This document shows positions 7,367 through 17,081 of a DNA stretch of 64,000 nucleotides, one piece after another (the first letter of the stretch is position 1; every line of letters starts with the position of its first letter). The stretch is taken from contig NZ_CP137636.1 of NCBI RefSeq assembly GCF_036670015.1, positions 846,501 to 910,500 on the forward strand, given 5' to 3'. Made by a program: the position numbers and the translations under genes. Below the pieces are notes generated by a model. It did not search any database, had not been told where the DNA came from, and saw only the letters and a program-made list of their open reading frames with translations. Source of the stretch: Niallia sp. XMNu-256 (GTDB taxonomy: Bacteria; Bacillota; Bacilli; Bacillales; Cytobacillaceae).

Positions 7367-7488
7367 GGCTCAGTAGCTCAGTCGGTAGAGAATCGTACCG
7401 CTTCGAAGAAGCTACGATTTGCCATAAAAGCACAAAGCTTTTAGCGCACAAGACCACTACCTATATTTAGGGAAATATTTTTTTATAT
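7367..7488 (+). repeat. tRNA-Phe 5'-end/hairpin chimera
   Basis: Bases 7367-7390 repeat exactly the first 24 nt of the tRNA-Phe at 7489, from GGCTCAG to GGTAGAG. Hairpin 1 (AATCGTA, CC bulge, GCTTC-GAA-GAAGC, TACGATT; 7391-7419) replaces the anticodon arm. Hairpin 2 is TAAAAGC/GCTTTTA, followed by GCGCACAAGACCAC. A T-rich tail leads to the intact gene. This is the best-preserved of the three units. Confidence 0.85.
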
Positions 7489-7561
7489 GGCTCAGTAGCT
7501 CAGTCGGTAGAGCAATGGACTGAAAATCCATGTGTCGGCGGTTCGATTCCGTCCTGAGCCA
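7489..7561 (+). tRNA. tRNA-Phe (GAA)
   Basis: Acceptor GGCTCAG/CTGAGCC, anticodon loop CTGAAAA. CCA is not fully encoded (ACCT). Confidence 0.97.
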
Positions 7562-7580
7562 CCTTCCATCAATAAATGAT

Positions 7581-7657
7581 GGCGGTTGTGGCGAAGTGGT
7601 TAACGCATCGGATTGTGGTTCCGACATTCGTGGGTTCGATTCCCATCAGCCGCCCCA
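7581..7657 (+). tRNA. tRNA-His (GTG)
   Basis: Encoded G-1 (7581) opposite C73, acceptor GCGGTTG/CAGCCGC, anticodon loop TTGTGGT, CCA encoded. Confidence 0.97.
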
Positions 7658-7668
7658 ATCATCGTTTT

Positions 7669-7742
7669 GCGGGTGTAGTTTAGTGGTAAAACCACAGCCT
7701 TCCAAGCTGTTGTCGAGGGTTCGATTCCCTTCACCCGCTCCA
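7669..7742 (+). tRNA. tRNA-Gly (TCC)
   Basis: Acceptor GCGGGTG/CACCCGC, anticodon loop CTTCCAA, CCA encoded. A U34 tRNA. Confidence 0.97.
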
Positions 7743-7751
7743 TAATTAAAT

Positions 7752-7825
<74 letters not shown>

Positions 7826-7837
7826 TCATTTAATTGT

Positions 7838-7912
7838 TCCGCAGTAGCTCAGTGGTAGAGCAATCGGCTGTTAACCGATCGGTCGTAGGTTCGAATCCTA
7901 CCTGCGGAGCCA
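7838..7912 (+). tRNA. tRNA-Asn (GTT)
   Basis: Acceptor TCCGCAG/CTGCGGA, anticodon loop CTGTTAA, CCA encoded. Confidence 0.97.
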
Positions 7913-7927
7913 TTCTATTGAGCATTT

Positions 7928-8018
7928 GGAGAAGTACTCAAGTGGCTGAAGAGGCGCCCCTGCTAAGGGTGTAGGTCGGGCAACCGGCGCGAGGGTTCAA
8001 ATCCCTCCTTCTCCGCCA
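7928..8018 (+). tRNA. tRNA-Ser (GCT)
   Basis: Acceptor GGAGAAG/CTTCTCC, anticodon loop CTGCTAA, long variable arm, CCA encoded. Confidence 0.96.
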
Positions 8019-8022
8019 TGTT

Positions 8023-8094
8023 GGCCCGTTGGTCAAGCGGTTAAGACACCGCCCTTTCACGGCGGTAACACGGGTTCGAATCCCGTACGGGTCA
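8023..8094 (+). tRNA. tRNA-Glu (TTC)
   Basis: Last gene of the array. Acceptor GGCCCGT/ACGGGTC, anticodon loop CTTTCAC. CCA is not encoded. A U34 tRNA. Confidence 0.97.
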
Positions 8095-8095
8095 T

Positions 8096-8136
8096 AAAAA
8101 AAGCTGTCGACTTATTGTCGACAGCTTTTTTTATTT
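8096..8136 (+). terminator. Intrinsic terminator of the tRNA operon
   Basis: AAGCTGTCGAC pairs with GTCGACAGCTT around TTATT, with a T-run to about 8132, immediately after tRNA-Glu. Confidence 0.95.
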
Positions 8137-8335
8137 TGCCCCTAGTTCATTTAGCCCATCTTATCTAGCAAGCAGTAACTCCTAGCTCTACCAAAAAAAA
8201 CACTAATATGAGTAATATAAAACATACCGTAATTTTTCGTAAAAATATTAGATAAAAATATGGCCCATCTTGTTTGATATAAAGCCAATCAAGGGGAATC
8301 TAGGCAATAGGCTATTAATTCAGCGACTATAAAAT
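8137..8335. other. Intergenic stretch between tRNA operon and yteA terminator
   Basis: A+T-rich sequence with no open frame, recognisable promoter or repeat that I can support. Confidence 0.5.
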
Positions 8336-8387
8336 AAGGAAAAAAGATCAATAACTGGACGGTGCTAAACCACCCTCCAGTTATTTG
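8336..8387 (-). terminator. Intrinsic terminator of yteA
   Basis: AATAACTGGA (8350-8359) plus GGTG pairs with CACC plus TCCAGTTATT (8376-8385). The minus strand then reads GATCTTTTTTCC. Confidence 0.88.
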
Positions 8388-8395
8388 AAATCCCT

Positions 8396-9148
8396 TTATT
8401 TGTCATCATCCACATAGCCGTCTGTCTGATGGTAGGGTACATCGCCCCAAAGTGTTTCTAACCCTTCATCATCTAGCATTTCTTCATATGCTTCATGCTT
8501 TTTCGAATAGTAGACCATTCTATCGGTGCCAGTGATGTCTGTAGCTAAGAAGGTTTCAATGTCTTCTGTAAATCCTTCGTCATCATGGCCGACATTGTAA
8601 AGGCTGTTATAGTCTTCATAATCACCTTTTAAATCGGACGGTGTTTCAGAAGTTCCATAGCGGGCAACTTCTTGAAAACTGTCTTCGTTATCGATGACTT
8701 CTCGAAATTGATGATGTTGAAAATGGTTGCCATGAGCAAATTCGAGAACCTCCTCTTCAACGGGCCGATCTGTCGGTACGTTCTGTTCATTAGAGTGTTC
8801 CACACAATAAAGAGTAGTTGGAACGGCCTGCAGTCTTTCATATGGAATGTCTCCGTTACATATTTTACACTTTCCATAAGTACCATCTTGCATTGCTTGC
8901 AATGCCTCATTTACTTTATCTAGTTCCGAATCAGCATGTTCTTCTAAGGCAAAGTCTTTTTCACGATCATATAATTCAGTTCCCATGTCAGCAGGATGGT
9001 TATCGTAGGCTGATAATTCACCAACAGCATTCCGATGATTTCTTCCTTCAAGACTGTTTTCTTTATTGCCCTCTAATCGTTCATCAAGTTCTTTTTGATC
9101 GTCTGATAATAATTTTTTTAAATGATCTAATTGTTGACTTGTTAGCAT
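8396..9148 (-). CDS. yteA: YteA, DksA/TraR-type zinc-finger protein
   Basis: 250 residues. N-terminal coiled-coil region (LDHLKKLLSDDQKELDERLEG), then a DksA/TraR C4-type zinc-finger region (YGKCKICNGDIPYERLQAVPTT, Cys at about 97 and 100, later YCVEH) and a long acidic C-terminal tail peculiar to Bacillus YteA (TDITGTDRMVYY, GDVPYHQTDGY). DksA relatives bind the secondary channel of RNA polymerase; YteA's role is not established here. The start at 9148 has GGGGGAT upstream. It follows the tRNA array as yteA follows trnB in B. subtilis, which supports orthology. Confidence 0.9.
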   Translation of the reverse strand: MLTSQQLDHLKKLLSDDQKELDERLEGNKENSLEGRNHRNAVGELSAYDNHPADMGTELYDREKDFALEEHADSELDKVNEALQAMQDGTYGKCKICNGDIPYERLQAVPTTLYCVEHSNEQNVPTDRPVEEEVLEFAHGNHFQHHQFREVIDNEDSFQEVARYGTSETPSDLKGDYEDYNSLYNVGHDDEGFTEDIETFLATDITGTDRMVYYSKKHEAYEEMLDDEGLETLWGDVPYHQTDGYVDDDK

Positions 9149-9238
9149 ATCTGATCCCCCATCGTAAAATCATCATTAGCCTTAGTATGAACGATTATTG
9201 ATAAAACATGATATTTTTTTAATCTTTTGCAGAGAACC

Positions 9239-9270
9239 AAAAAAGCCTCTGTATAAACAGAAGCTTTTTG
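9239..9270 (-). terminator. Intrinsic terminator of menA
   Basis: AAAAAGCCTCTG pairs with CAGAAGCTTTTT (one G-U pair), T-run on the minus strand, directly after the menA stop. Confidence 0.85.
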
Positions 9271-9272
9271 TT

Positions 9273-10211
9273 TTAAAGAATAGATCCGATAAATAATCCG
9301 ACTGATAATAATAAACCAAAAAACGTGTTGGTTTGTGATGTTGCCTTCATTGCTGGCATCATATAAATTGGAGCGTGTGCATAATTTTGCAGGAAACCTT
9401 TTACTGCTGTAAGTGCTTTCGGAATACTTAATGCAACAAGCAGAATCCAAGGTGAAATTACTCCAAAGCCAACTAAACTAAATACCCAAATATAAGAAAC
9501 AATAAACAAACTTGCCAAGAAGAGCACAGCTTTCTTTTTACCAAGTAAAATCGCAAGAGTTCGACGGCCGTTTTCTTTATCACCGTCTAGGTCACGAATA
9601 TTATTTGAAAGGTTTATGTTTCCAACTAAGATCATAATCGGTGTAGAGATTAAAATACTGTCTAGTGTAACCGTTCCAGTTTGAATAAAAAATGAAATTA
9701 ATACGATTCCCATTCCCATCACAAACCCTGATGCTAGTTCACCAAATGGAGTATAAGCAATTGGAATCGGTCCGCCCGTGTAAAGATAACCAATCATCAT
9801 ACATGCTAGTCCAATTAAAGCAAGGGTCCAACTGCTATTCATGCAAATATAAACCCCAATTAATATAGAAATGCCATATAAGCTGAAAGCTAGATTCATA
9901 ATCGTACTAGGTTTAATTCCGTCTCTTACTATTCCGCCTCCAATGCCCACGGATCCCTCATGATCAAGTCCTCTTTTATAATCATAATATTCATTAAAAA
10001 GATTTGTAGCTATTTGGATAAGCATACTAGCAATAAGCATCATTAGGAATAATAATGCTTTCACTTCTGTCCCATGATTTACTGCAATCACTGTTCCTAG
10101 TATGACAGGAACAAATGAAGCGGTTAGTGTATGTGGACGAGTCAACCTCCACCATACTCGCCAATTTTTTTTATAGCTAGGTGAGGAATGCTTCTCTACT
10201 TGTATCTGCAT
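9273..10211 (-). CDS. menA: 1,4-dihydroxy-2-naphthoate polyprenyltransferase
   Basis: 312 residues, an integral membrane UbiA-superfamily prenyltransferase with about eight to nine transmembrane helices. The first Asp-rich motif is seen in NLFNEYYDYKRGLDH (about 72-86) and the second in NNIRDLDGDKENGRRT (about 205-220). It attaches the polyprenyl chain to DHNA, giving demethylmenaquinone. It is divergent from menFDHBE with 340 nt between, as in B. subtilis. The start at 10211 has GGAGGAAT upstream. Confidence 0.95.
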   Translation of the reverse strand: MQIQVEKHSSPSYKKNWRVWWRLTRPHTLTASFVPVILGTVIAVNHGTEVKALLFLMMLIASMLIQIATNLFNEYYDYKRGLDHEGSVGIGGGIVRDGIKPSTIMNLAFSLYGISILIGVYICMNSSWTLALIGLACMMIGYLYTGGPIPIAYTPFGELASGFVMGMGIVLISFFIQTGTVTLDSILISTPIMILVGNINLSNNIRDLDGDKENGRRTLAILLGKKKAVLFLASLFIVSYIWVFSLVGFGVISPWILLVALSIPKALTAVKGFLQNYAHAPIYMMPAMKATSQTNTFFGLLLSVGLFIGSIL

Positions 10212-10463
10212 TCTAATTCCTCCATTTCCCCTGAATCAAGAAATAATTTTTATTATTATTTTGTCAGAATAATCACAAGTTTGAACAATTCACTACAAAT
10301 AGTTTATGAAAATATCCCGGTACTGTCAATAAATATGACCATACCTTCATTGAAAATATAATAATAACACGATTATAATGTTATATTAATATACCGAAAA
10401 AATCATGCTTAATTTCTTCCAACAATTAATAAAATGATGCAAACCCATGGTAGATTGTGATAA

Positions 10464-10492
10464 TAGTCATTTAAAAGTTAATATGTTATGAT
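10464..10492 (+). promoter_or_regulatory. Probable promoter of menFDHBE
   Basis: TATGAT (10487-10492) preceded by TG at 10484-10485, an extended -10, with a weak -35 (TAGTCA 10464-10469) at 17-bp spacing, 58 nt before menF. The rest of the 10212-10550 gap is A+T-rich with no open frame or clear structure. Confidence 0.45.
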
Positions 10493-10550
10493 AGTGAAGT
10501 GAAAATAGAGGCATTCTAAATACAATGTTAAAACCAATGGAGGTGTTTTT

Positions 10551-11948
10551 TTGGTTACCATTCAAAAAACTGAATTAAAAGAAGGTATTCTTAAAGGGAT
10601 TGAAGAAGCAAAAAAATCCGGAACCTCCATTTTAGTAAGCGTTGTGCAAAAGGTAGATTCAATTAGTCCACTCTCGTTTTTTAGAGTTGAAAAATTCCAA
10701 GGAGAACGCTTTTTCTGGAAGCATGCTACGGAAGAATTCTATATTGTGGGGTTAGGAATATGTAAGCAAATGGTAACGGATCAGGGAGCTGACCGCTTTT
10801 TTCATGTGAAAAAACAGTGGGAACACCTCATGAAACACGTAATCATTCAAAAAAATGATGAAGTTCAAGGGACTGGTCCTACTGCTTTTGGCTGTTTTTC
10901 CTTTGACCCATTAAAAGAGAAAACCTCATTGTGGTCGAAGTTTCATGACTCCATTTTTCGAATACCTAAATATATGTTAACAATAAAAAATGAACAAATG
11001 TACTTGACCGCTAATGTGATTTGTTCACATAGAGATGATCAAACAAAGGTCTATGAAATTGAACAGGAAGTTGAGGAAATCCTGAAAAATAAATGGTCTA
11101 GAACAGAACAATATGAAGAAAACTCTATATATAAAAGAATCGATATCAATCCCGAGGAATGGAAAGAAACAGTAAAGAGTGTTGCAAAAGATTTGAAACA
11201 TAACGACTCTTTAAGAAAAGTTGTTTTAGCCAGGGAATTGAGACTCGTTTTTCCTCATCGAGTGGTCATAGAAAAGGTCTTAGAAACCTTAATGCAAGAA
11301 CAAAATAATAGTTTTGTATTTGCTTTTGAATCTAAAGGTGATTGCTTTATTGGGGCAACACCTGAGCGCTTAGTCAAAAAAGAAAAGGAAAGAGTATTTT
11401 CTGTGTGTCTCGCTGGTTCAATTGGTAGAGGAAAGACGGAGGAAGAGGATTTTCGATTAGGCTATTCCCTACTAAACGATAAAAAGAATCTTATTGAGCA
11501 TCAATATGTAGTAGATATGATACGAGAGGCTATGAATGAAACTTGTTATGAAGTAAACATTCCGGAAAGTCCTCAGCTCTTTAAACTAAAGCATATTCAA
11601 CACTTATATACGCCTGTGACCGGGAAAGCAAATTATGATACTACGCTACTTGCTCTTGTTGAACGGTTGCATCCAACACCCGCATTAGGCGGTTTGCCTA
11701 AGGAAAAAGCAAATGAAAAAATTAGGGAAGTAGAAGAGTTGGATCGCGGTCTTTTTGGCGCTCCAATTGGATGGTTTGACCATCTTGGAAATGGTGACTT
11801 TTCAGTTGCGATTCGCTCGGGTTTAATCCAAGGTAATGAGGCTTCCTTGTTTGCTGGATGTGGAGTAGTCGAGGACTCCCTGGCAGAAATGGAATTTGAA
11901 GAAACGAATATTAAATTTAAACCGATGCTTTCGGCTCTTGGAGGATAA
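10551..11948 (+). CDS. menF: Isochorismate synthase
   Basis: 465 residues. The C-terminal chorismate-binding domain carries SLRKVVLARELRL, FIGATPERLV, LAGSIGRGKT, HLYTPVTGK, HPTPALGGLPK and GWFDHLGNGDFSVAIRSGL, the Mg-binding and active-site signatures of isochorismate synthases. It converts chorismate to isochorismate, the entry step to menaquinone. Translation starts at TTG 10551 with GGAGGTG 8 nt upstream. It is followed by menD after 5 nt. MenF rather than anthranilate or salicylate synthase is assigned from the operon context. Confidence 0.96.
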   Translation: MVTIQKTELKEGILKGIEEAKKSGTSILVSVVQKVDSISPLSFFRVEKFQGERFFWKHATEEFYIVGLGICKQMVTDQGADRFFHVKKQWEHLMKHVIIQKNDEVQGTGPTAFGCFSFDPLKEKTSLWSKFHDSIFRIPKYMLTIKNEQMYLTANVICSHRDDQTKVYEIEQEVEEILKNKWSRTEQYEENSIYKRIDINPEEWKETVKSVAKDLKHNDSLRKVVLARELRLVFPHRVVIEKVLETLMQEQNNSFVFAFESKGDCFIGATPERLVKKEKERVFSVCLAGSIGRGKTEEEDFRLGYSLLNDKKNLIEHQYVVDMIREAMNETCYEVNIPESPQLFKLKHIQHLYTPVTGKANYDTTLLALVERLHPTPALGGLPKEKANEKIREVEELDRGLFGAPIGWFDHLGNGDFSVAIRSGLIQGNEASLFAGCGVVEDSLAEMEFEETNIKFKPMLSALGG

Positions 11949-11953
11949 AAAGG

Positions 11954-13705
11954 ATGAAACATCAGCAAGTATTAACAACCTATATCGCTTCATTTGTATC
12001 TGAACTTGTCTGCTCAGGTGTAACAGATGTCGTCGTGAGTCCTGGCTCACGTTCGACACCTATTGCGATGGTGTTAGCTGAGCACCCCGATTTAAATGTA
12101 CATATCCAAGTAGACGAACGGTCTGCCGCTTTTTTTGCTTTAGGAGTTGCTAAAGCGACAAAGCGACCAACAGTTCTCTTATGTACATCGGGAACAGCAG
12201 CGGCGAATTATTTTCCTGCAATCGTAGAGGCGAATATCTCAAGAGTTCCCTTAGTCGTTTTAACTGCCGATCGTCCTCATGAGCTAAGAGACGTTGGGGC
12301 TCCTCAAACGATCGATCAAATCCATTTATACGGTAATCATGTAAAATGGTTTGTTGAGATGTCTCCTCCAATGGATACACCTGAAATGGTTCGCTATTCT
12401 CGCGTCGTTTGTGCAAGGGCGGTGTCAACTGCTGCCAAGGCACCAGCAGGACCTGTTCACTTGAACTTTCCACTACGGGAACCGTTAATACCGATTTTAG
12501 GGGATGAAGGAATTTTTAAACAAGCAGAGCGTGAAGAACGTTTTGTTGAGGTTCAACAGTCTACCTTAGCCCTACATGAAAATGAATATAAAGCCTATGC
12601 AGATAAAGTGGATAGAATGAGCAAAGGAATCATTATTTGTGGTGAAATCAACGATGATAAGTTTGCTCAAGCTGTTGTATTATTAGCAAAAAAACTCCAA
12701 TTCCCGATTATTGCCGATCCATTATCACAACTTCGCAGTGGCTCACATTCCGGCGACTATATTATAGATGGATATGATGCGTTCTTACGAAATGAAGATG
12801 TTCGATCTGAATTGAAACCAGATATCATTATCAGGTTCGGTTCGATGCCTGTATCTAAATTTCTAAGCTTCTTTATAAAAGAAAACCACCAAGCAACCCA
12901 AATTGTTGTGGATGGTGGTGGAGGCTGGAGAGATCCATCGCTCTTTTCCACCGATATGGTTTATTGTCAGGAGTCTATTTTTTGTCAGGAATTGGAAAAA
13001 AGAGTTGAACAAAAACGAGACTCCAATTATTTCCAACAATGGTTACATATAAATAAAAAGACAATTGAAACAATAAGTGTTTTAAATCATCAACAATCAC
13101 TTAGTGAAGCAAAGCTATTCTATTGTTTATCGGAACTGTTACCCGAAAATGCAACAATCTTTGTTGGAAACAGCATGCCAATTCGTGATTTAGATTCGTT
13201 TTTCCACTTTAATCAAAAAAACATTAGGATCATGGCGAATCGGGGGGCAAATGGGATTGATGGGACGATATCAACGGCTTTAGGAGCGGCAACTACAAGG
13301 CAATCGTTTTACTTAATTTTAGGAGATCTTACCTTTTTCCATGATTTAAATGGGCTTGTAGCTGCAAAACTACAGGAAATCAATATCACTATCATCCTTA
13401 TAAACAATAATGGCGGAGGGATTTTTTCCTTTTTGCCGCAATCTGACCATCCTAAGCATTTTGAACGATTGTTTGGTACACCGTTAGACTTGGATTATCG
13501 TAAGGCTGTTGAAATGTATGGCGGAAGGTTTGTTTCGATTGAAAGTTGGGAGCACTTTACAAAGGAACTTATTGAGGACCGTAATCGAAGTGGCCTAAGA
13601 GTCATTCAGTTAGTGACAAAACGTGATGAAAATGTAAAAGAACATCGCGATTTGTGGAATTCTGTTTCCCGGGAAATACAAAAAATGTTGGTAGGGGACA
13701 AATAA
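11954..13705 (+). CDS. menD: SEPHCHC synthase (ThDP-dependent)
   Basis: 583 residues. Thiamine-diphosphate fold: N-terminal VVVSPGSRSTPIA and VDERSAAFFALG with the catalytic Glu region, LLCTSGTAAANYFPA, LTADRPHELRD, GAPQTID, and C-terminal ANRGANGIDGTISTALG and ILGDLTFFHDLNGL, the GDL..N cofactor motif. It adds 2-oxoglutarate to isochorismate. Its stop codon (TAA 13703-13705) overlaps the menH start by one base, a sign of translational coupling. Confidence 0.97.
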   Translation: MKHQQVLTTYIASFVSELVCSGVTDVVVSPGSRSTPIAMVLAEHPDLNVHIQVDERSAAFFALGVAKATKRPTVLLCTSGTAAANYFPAIVEANISRVPLVVLTADRPHELRDVGAPQTIDQIHLYGNHVKWFVEMSPPMDTPEMVRYSRVVCARAVSTAAKAPAGPVHLNFPLREPLIPILGDEGIFKQAEREERFVEVQQSTLALHENEYKAYADKVDRMSKGIIICGEINDDKFAQAVVLLAKKLQFPIIADPLSQLRSGSHSGDYIIDGYDAFLRNEDVRSELKPDIIIRFGSMPVSKFLSFFIKENHQATQIVVDGGGGWRDPSLFSTDMVYCQESIFCQELEKRVEQKRDSNYFQQWLHINKKTIETISVLNHQQSLSEAKLFYCLSELLPENATIFVGNSMPIRDLDSFFHFNQKNIRIMANRGANGIDGTISTALGAATTRQSFYLILGDLTFFHDLNGLVAAKLQEINITIILINNNGGGIFSFLPQSDHPKHFERLFGTPLDLDYRKAVEMYGGRFVSIESWEHFTKELIEDRNRSGLRVIQLVTKRDENVKEHRDLWNSVSREIQKMLVGDK

Positions 13706-14514
13706 TGTATGTTTCAATAGAAAACGTATCTTATTTTATAGATATCCAAGGAGAGGGATTTCCGCTAATCCTATTGCATGGATTTACAGGAGATCATTCA
13801 ACTTGGTCTACTTTGGTCCATCAACTGAAAGGGAGTCGGAAGCTTGTTAGTGTCGATATGATTGGCCACGGAAAAACCGACTCTCCAGAAGCGAAGGACA
13901 GATATAGTATTTTGTCTGTAACACAAGATATCGAAAGGATCATGGATCACTTTCAATGGGATGTGGTTGATGTTTTAGGCTATTCAATGGGCGGTAGAAT
14001 AGCCTTGAGTCTTGCTATAAAATATCCTCAAAAGGTTCGTAAATTAATATTAGAAAGTTCTTCTCCAGGGTTAAAAACAGAGCTAGAGAGGAAAAATCGA
14101 CAAATTCAGGATGAAAAGTTAGCTAGCTTTATTCTTGAAAAAGGAATAGAGAATTTTGTTGATTATTGGGAGAATATCCCGCTTTTTTCATCACAAAGGA
14201 AACTGCCTGTCCTAAAGCAGCGGGTAATAAGGGAACAAAGATTACAAAACTCTGCAGTTGGTTTAGCTAATAGTTTACGAGGGATGGGAACAGGTATCCA
14301 ACCTTCATGGTGGGAGACGTTAAACCAATTTGAAGTTGATACTTTACTCCTAACGGGAACGCTTGATCAAAAGTTTTGTCTGATTGCTGAAGAAATGGTA
14401 AAACTAATGCAAAAAGCTCAATGGGTCAAAGTTGATGGAAGTGGACATGCAATCCATGTGGAACATTCAGAAAAATTTGGTACAATAATAGATGGGTTTT
14501 TATCCCGTTACTAA
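13705..14514 (+). CDS. menH: SHCHC synthase, alpha/beta hydrolase fold
   Basis: 269 residues from ATG 13705, chosen over an upstream in-frame ATG because TAGGGGACA sits just before it and it overlaps the menD stop. [10 protein letters not shown] (oxyanion hole), [12 protein letters not shown], the nucleophile elbow [10 protein letters not shown] (Ser about 87) and [10 protein letters not shown] (catalytic His) are in the expected order. It eliminates pyruvate from the MenD product to give SHCHC. Confidence 0.94.
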   Translation: MYVSIENVSYFIDIQGEGFPLILLHGFTGDHSTWSTLVHQLKGSRKLVSVDMIGHGKTDSPEAKDRYSILSVTQDIERIMDHFQWDVVDVLGYSMGGRIALSLAIKYPQKVRKLILESSSPGLKTELERKNRQIQDEKLASFILEKGIENFVDYWENIPLFSSQRKLPVLKQRVIREQRLQNSAVGLANSLRGMGTGIQPSWWETLNQFEVDTLLLTGTLDQKFCLIAEEMVKLMQKAQWVKVDGSGHAIHVEHSEKFGTIIDGFLSRY

Positions 14515-14582
14515 GAAAAAGTTATTCTATGCCTAACATTGGTGCAAATGACAGGTTTCTTGTACATAAAAGGAGGATTACT

Positions 14583-15401
14583 ATGACAGTTGAATGGGTA
14601 GCAGGTCGTAAGTATGAAGAAATTATTTATGAAACGTATAAAGGGATTGCTAAGATTACGATTAACCGTCCTGAAGTAAGAAATGCTTTTACACCAAGAA
14701 CAGTAGCGGAATTACTCGATGCGTTTGCATATGCACGTGATGATTCTAGTGTAGGTGTCATTATTTTAACAGGTGCTGGGGATATGGCGTTTTGTTCTGG
14801 TGGAGATCAAAAAGTACGTGGAAACGGAGGATATGTGGGTGAGGATAATATTCCACGCTTAAATGTCCTTGATTTACAGCGCTTAATCCGTGTCATCCCG
14901 AAACCAGTTATTGCAATGGTGAAAGGATACGCAATTGGTGGGGGTCATGTGTTACATATCGTATGTGACTTAACTATTGCAGCTGACAATGCGATATTTG
15001 GACAAACAGGTCCAAAGGTGGGAAGCTTCGATGGTGGTTATGGTGCTGGTTATTTAGCAAGAATCGTTGGCCACAAAAAGGCTCGTGAAATTTGGTATTT
15101 ATGCCGACAATACAATGCACAAGAAGCATTGGAAATGGGTCTTGTCAATAAAGTAGTTCCGTTAGAGAAAGTCGAAGAAGAAACACTGCAATGGTGTGAG
15201 GAAATTCTTGAGAAGAGTCCAACCGCACTTCGATTCTTGAAGGCAGCGTTTAATGCAGATTCTGATGGCTTAGCAGGGATTCAACAATTAGCTGGGGATG
15301 CGACTTTATTATACTACACATCAGAAGAGGCTAAAGAAGGACGCGATGCATTTAAAGAAAAACGCAAACCGAATTTTGGCCAATTCCCTCGTTTTCCTTA
15401 A
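14583..15401 (+). CDS. menB: 1,4-dihydroxy-2-naphthoyl-CoA synthase
   Basis: 272 residues starting [17 protein letters not shown] at ATG 14583, preceded by AAAGGAGGATT; the longer open frame upstream is untranslated leader. Crotonase-fold signatures are [38 protein letters not shown] and [21 protein letters not shown]. It closes the naphthoate ring from OSB-CoA. A terminator follows, so menE has at least partly separate transcription. Confidence 0.97.
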   Translation: MTVEWVAGRKYEEIIYETYKGIAKITINRPEVRNAFTPRTVAELLDAFAYARDDSSVGVIILTGAGDMAFCSGGDQKVRGNGGYVGEDNIPRLNVLDLQRLIRVIPKPVIAMVKGYAIGGGHVLHIVCDLTIAADNAIFGQTGPKVGSFDGGYGAGYLARIVGHKKAREIWYLCRQYNAQEALEMGLVNKVVPLEKVEEETLQWCEEILEKSPTALRFLKAAFNADSDGLAGIQQLAGDATLLYYTSEEAKEGRDAFKEKRKPNFGQFPRFP

Positions 15402-15426
15402 AATATATACAATAAATAATAAAAAT

Positions 15427-15462
15427 CAGCTTGGTGGTTCTCCATCAGGCTGTGTTTTTTTT
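15427..15462 (+). terminator. Intrinsic terminator between menB and menE
   Basis: CAGCTTGGTGG pairs with CCATCAGGCTG (with G-U pairs) around TTCT, followed by a T-run to 15462. Confidence 0.85.
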
Positions 15463-15595
15463 ACTTAACTAAGATAGTTTTTTCCCTTTTATAAGTGGTA
15501 AAATGAACGAATGGTTACGAAAACAATGTGGTACATCTCTTGGCTGAATTAATTAAAAAACCTCTGGCGAGAAATTTCATATTCGGGGTGAAAAA

Positions 15596-17056
15596 ATGGG
15601 ACAAATTATGCAAAATTGGTTAATTAAGCGGGCTTATTTAACGCCAAACCGGCCAGCAATTATATTTAATGATGAAACAATTTCATTTAAGAAATTATAC
15701 GAGCGTTCCCTAGATACTGCGGGAAAATTAGCAGCAAAGGGTGTTACGGACAAACAATATGCCGGATTGTTACTGCGAAATCATCTTGATTCTGCAGTGA
15801 TTCTTCTAGCGTTACAATTACTAGGTGTTCGGGCTGTTATTTTAAATAACCGATTATCATCAGAAGAAATAAATTGGCAACTCACCGACTCTAATTCTAT
15901 TTTCTTAATTAGTGAGGAATATTTCGATGATAAAATCGAAAGGATGAAAGGTGAGCGCCCAAATATTAAAATAATCACGAAGGAAATTTTATTCCAAGGC
16001 ACGTACATAGAGCCAATTGTAAAAGAAGAAATCGATTTAGATGATATATGTACAATTATGTACACTTCTGGTACAACTGGTCATCCAAAAGGGGTTATGC
16101 AAACTTATGGGAATCATTGGTGGAGTGCAACAGGTTCAGCATTGAATCTTGGTCTTCATGAAAATGATTGCTGGTTATTAACTGTGCCGCTTTTTCATAT
16201 TAGTGGATATTCGATTCTAATGAAATCGATTATTTATGGGATGAAAATTGTGCTTCACGAAAGGTTTGATGTCCAACAGGTGATGGAGGCTTTTCATAAG
16301 GAGCATGTTACGATTATGTCGGTTGTCAGTACAACTTTAAATCGGATACTTGATGGTCTTAAAGAGGATTCGGTGCCTGACTATGTACGCTGTATGCTTC
16401 TCGGAGGTGGACCAGCGTCTCAATCTCTCCTTAATCGTTGTGTAGAAAAAGGGATTCCCGTTTTTCAAACGTATGGGATGACGGAAACATCATCGCAAAT
16501 TGTTACGCTTGCCCCTGAGGATAGTTTACGAAAGTTAGGTTCTGCTGGAAAGCCGCTTTTTCCTTCACAAATTAAAATTGTAAGGGAAAATGGTGAAGAG
16601 ACTCCTACAGGTGTGGCAGGTGAAATCATAGTGAAAGGTCCAAATGTTACAGTTGGATATTTAAACAAAGAAAACCAACTTGAAAATGGTTGGCTTCATA
16701 CCGGGGATATTGGTTATGTAGACGAAGAAGGTTTTTTATTTGTTCTTGATCGGCGTTCAGATTTAATTATATCGGGGGGAGAAAATATTTATCCAGCAGA
16801 GATTGAAGGGATACTAACCTCTCATCCTCATATTGAAGATGCCGGTGTTATTGGGATTAGAGATGAAGAATGGGGACAAGTCCCTGTTGCCTTTATCGTA
16901 AAAAACTATCCAGTATCAAAAGAAGAAATTACAAAATTCTGTATGGAAAAACTTGCTAAGTTTAAAATACCTCATCATTTCTATTTTATTAATGAAATTC
17001 CCCGTAATGCCTCAAAGAAAATTTTACGGAGAGAATTACGAACTAAATTGAAATAA
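15596..17056 (+). CDS. menE: o-Succinylbenzoate-CoA ligase
   Basis: 486 residues, ANL adenylating superfamily: phosphate loop IMYTSGTTGHPKGVMQ (about 153-168), YGMTETSSQ, GWLHTGDIGYVDEEGF, DLIISGGENIYPAEIE and a C-terminal ASKKILRREL with the catalytic Lys. It activates OSB with ATP and CoA, feeding MenB. GGGGTGA precedes ATG 15596. In B. subtilis menC follows menE; here a response regulator starts 25 nt downstream and menC is absent from the window. Confidence 0.96.
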   Translation: MGQIMQNWLIKRAYLTPNRPAIIFNDETISFKKLYERSLDTAGKLAAKGVTDKQYAGLLLRNHLDSAVILLALQLLGVRAVILNNRLSSEEINWQLTDSNSIFLISEEYFDDKIERMKGERPNIKIITKEILFQGTYIEPIVKEEIDLDDICTIMYTSGTTGHPKGVMQTYGNHWWSATGSALNLGLHENDCWLLTVPLFHISGYSILMKSIIYGMKIVLHERFDVQQVMEAFHKEHVTIMSVVSTTLNRILDGLKEDSVPDYVRCMLLGGGPASQSLLNRCVEKGIPVFQTYGMTETSSQIVTLAPEDSLRKLGSAGKPLFPSQIKIVRENGEETPTGVAGEIIVKGPNVTVGYLNKENQLENGWLHTGDIGYVDEEGFLFVLDRRSDLIISGGENIYPAEIEGILTSHPHIEDAGVIGIRDEEWGQVPVAFIVKNYPVSKEEITKFCMEKLAKFKIPHHFYFINEIPRNASKKILRRELRTKLK

Positions 17057-17081
17057 CCGGTATGAAAGGGGAGGAATATAG

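Noticed and set aside
7530-7745. 71-codon open frame inside the tRNA array
   Set aside because: It runs across tRNA-Phe, -His and -Gly genes; the translation simply reads tRNA sequence.
8672-9201. Plus-strand open frames opposite yteA
   Set aside because: They are antisense shadows of a well-supported gene, without ribosome binding sites.
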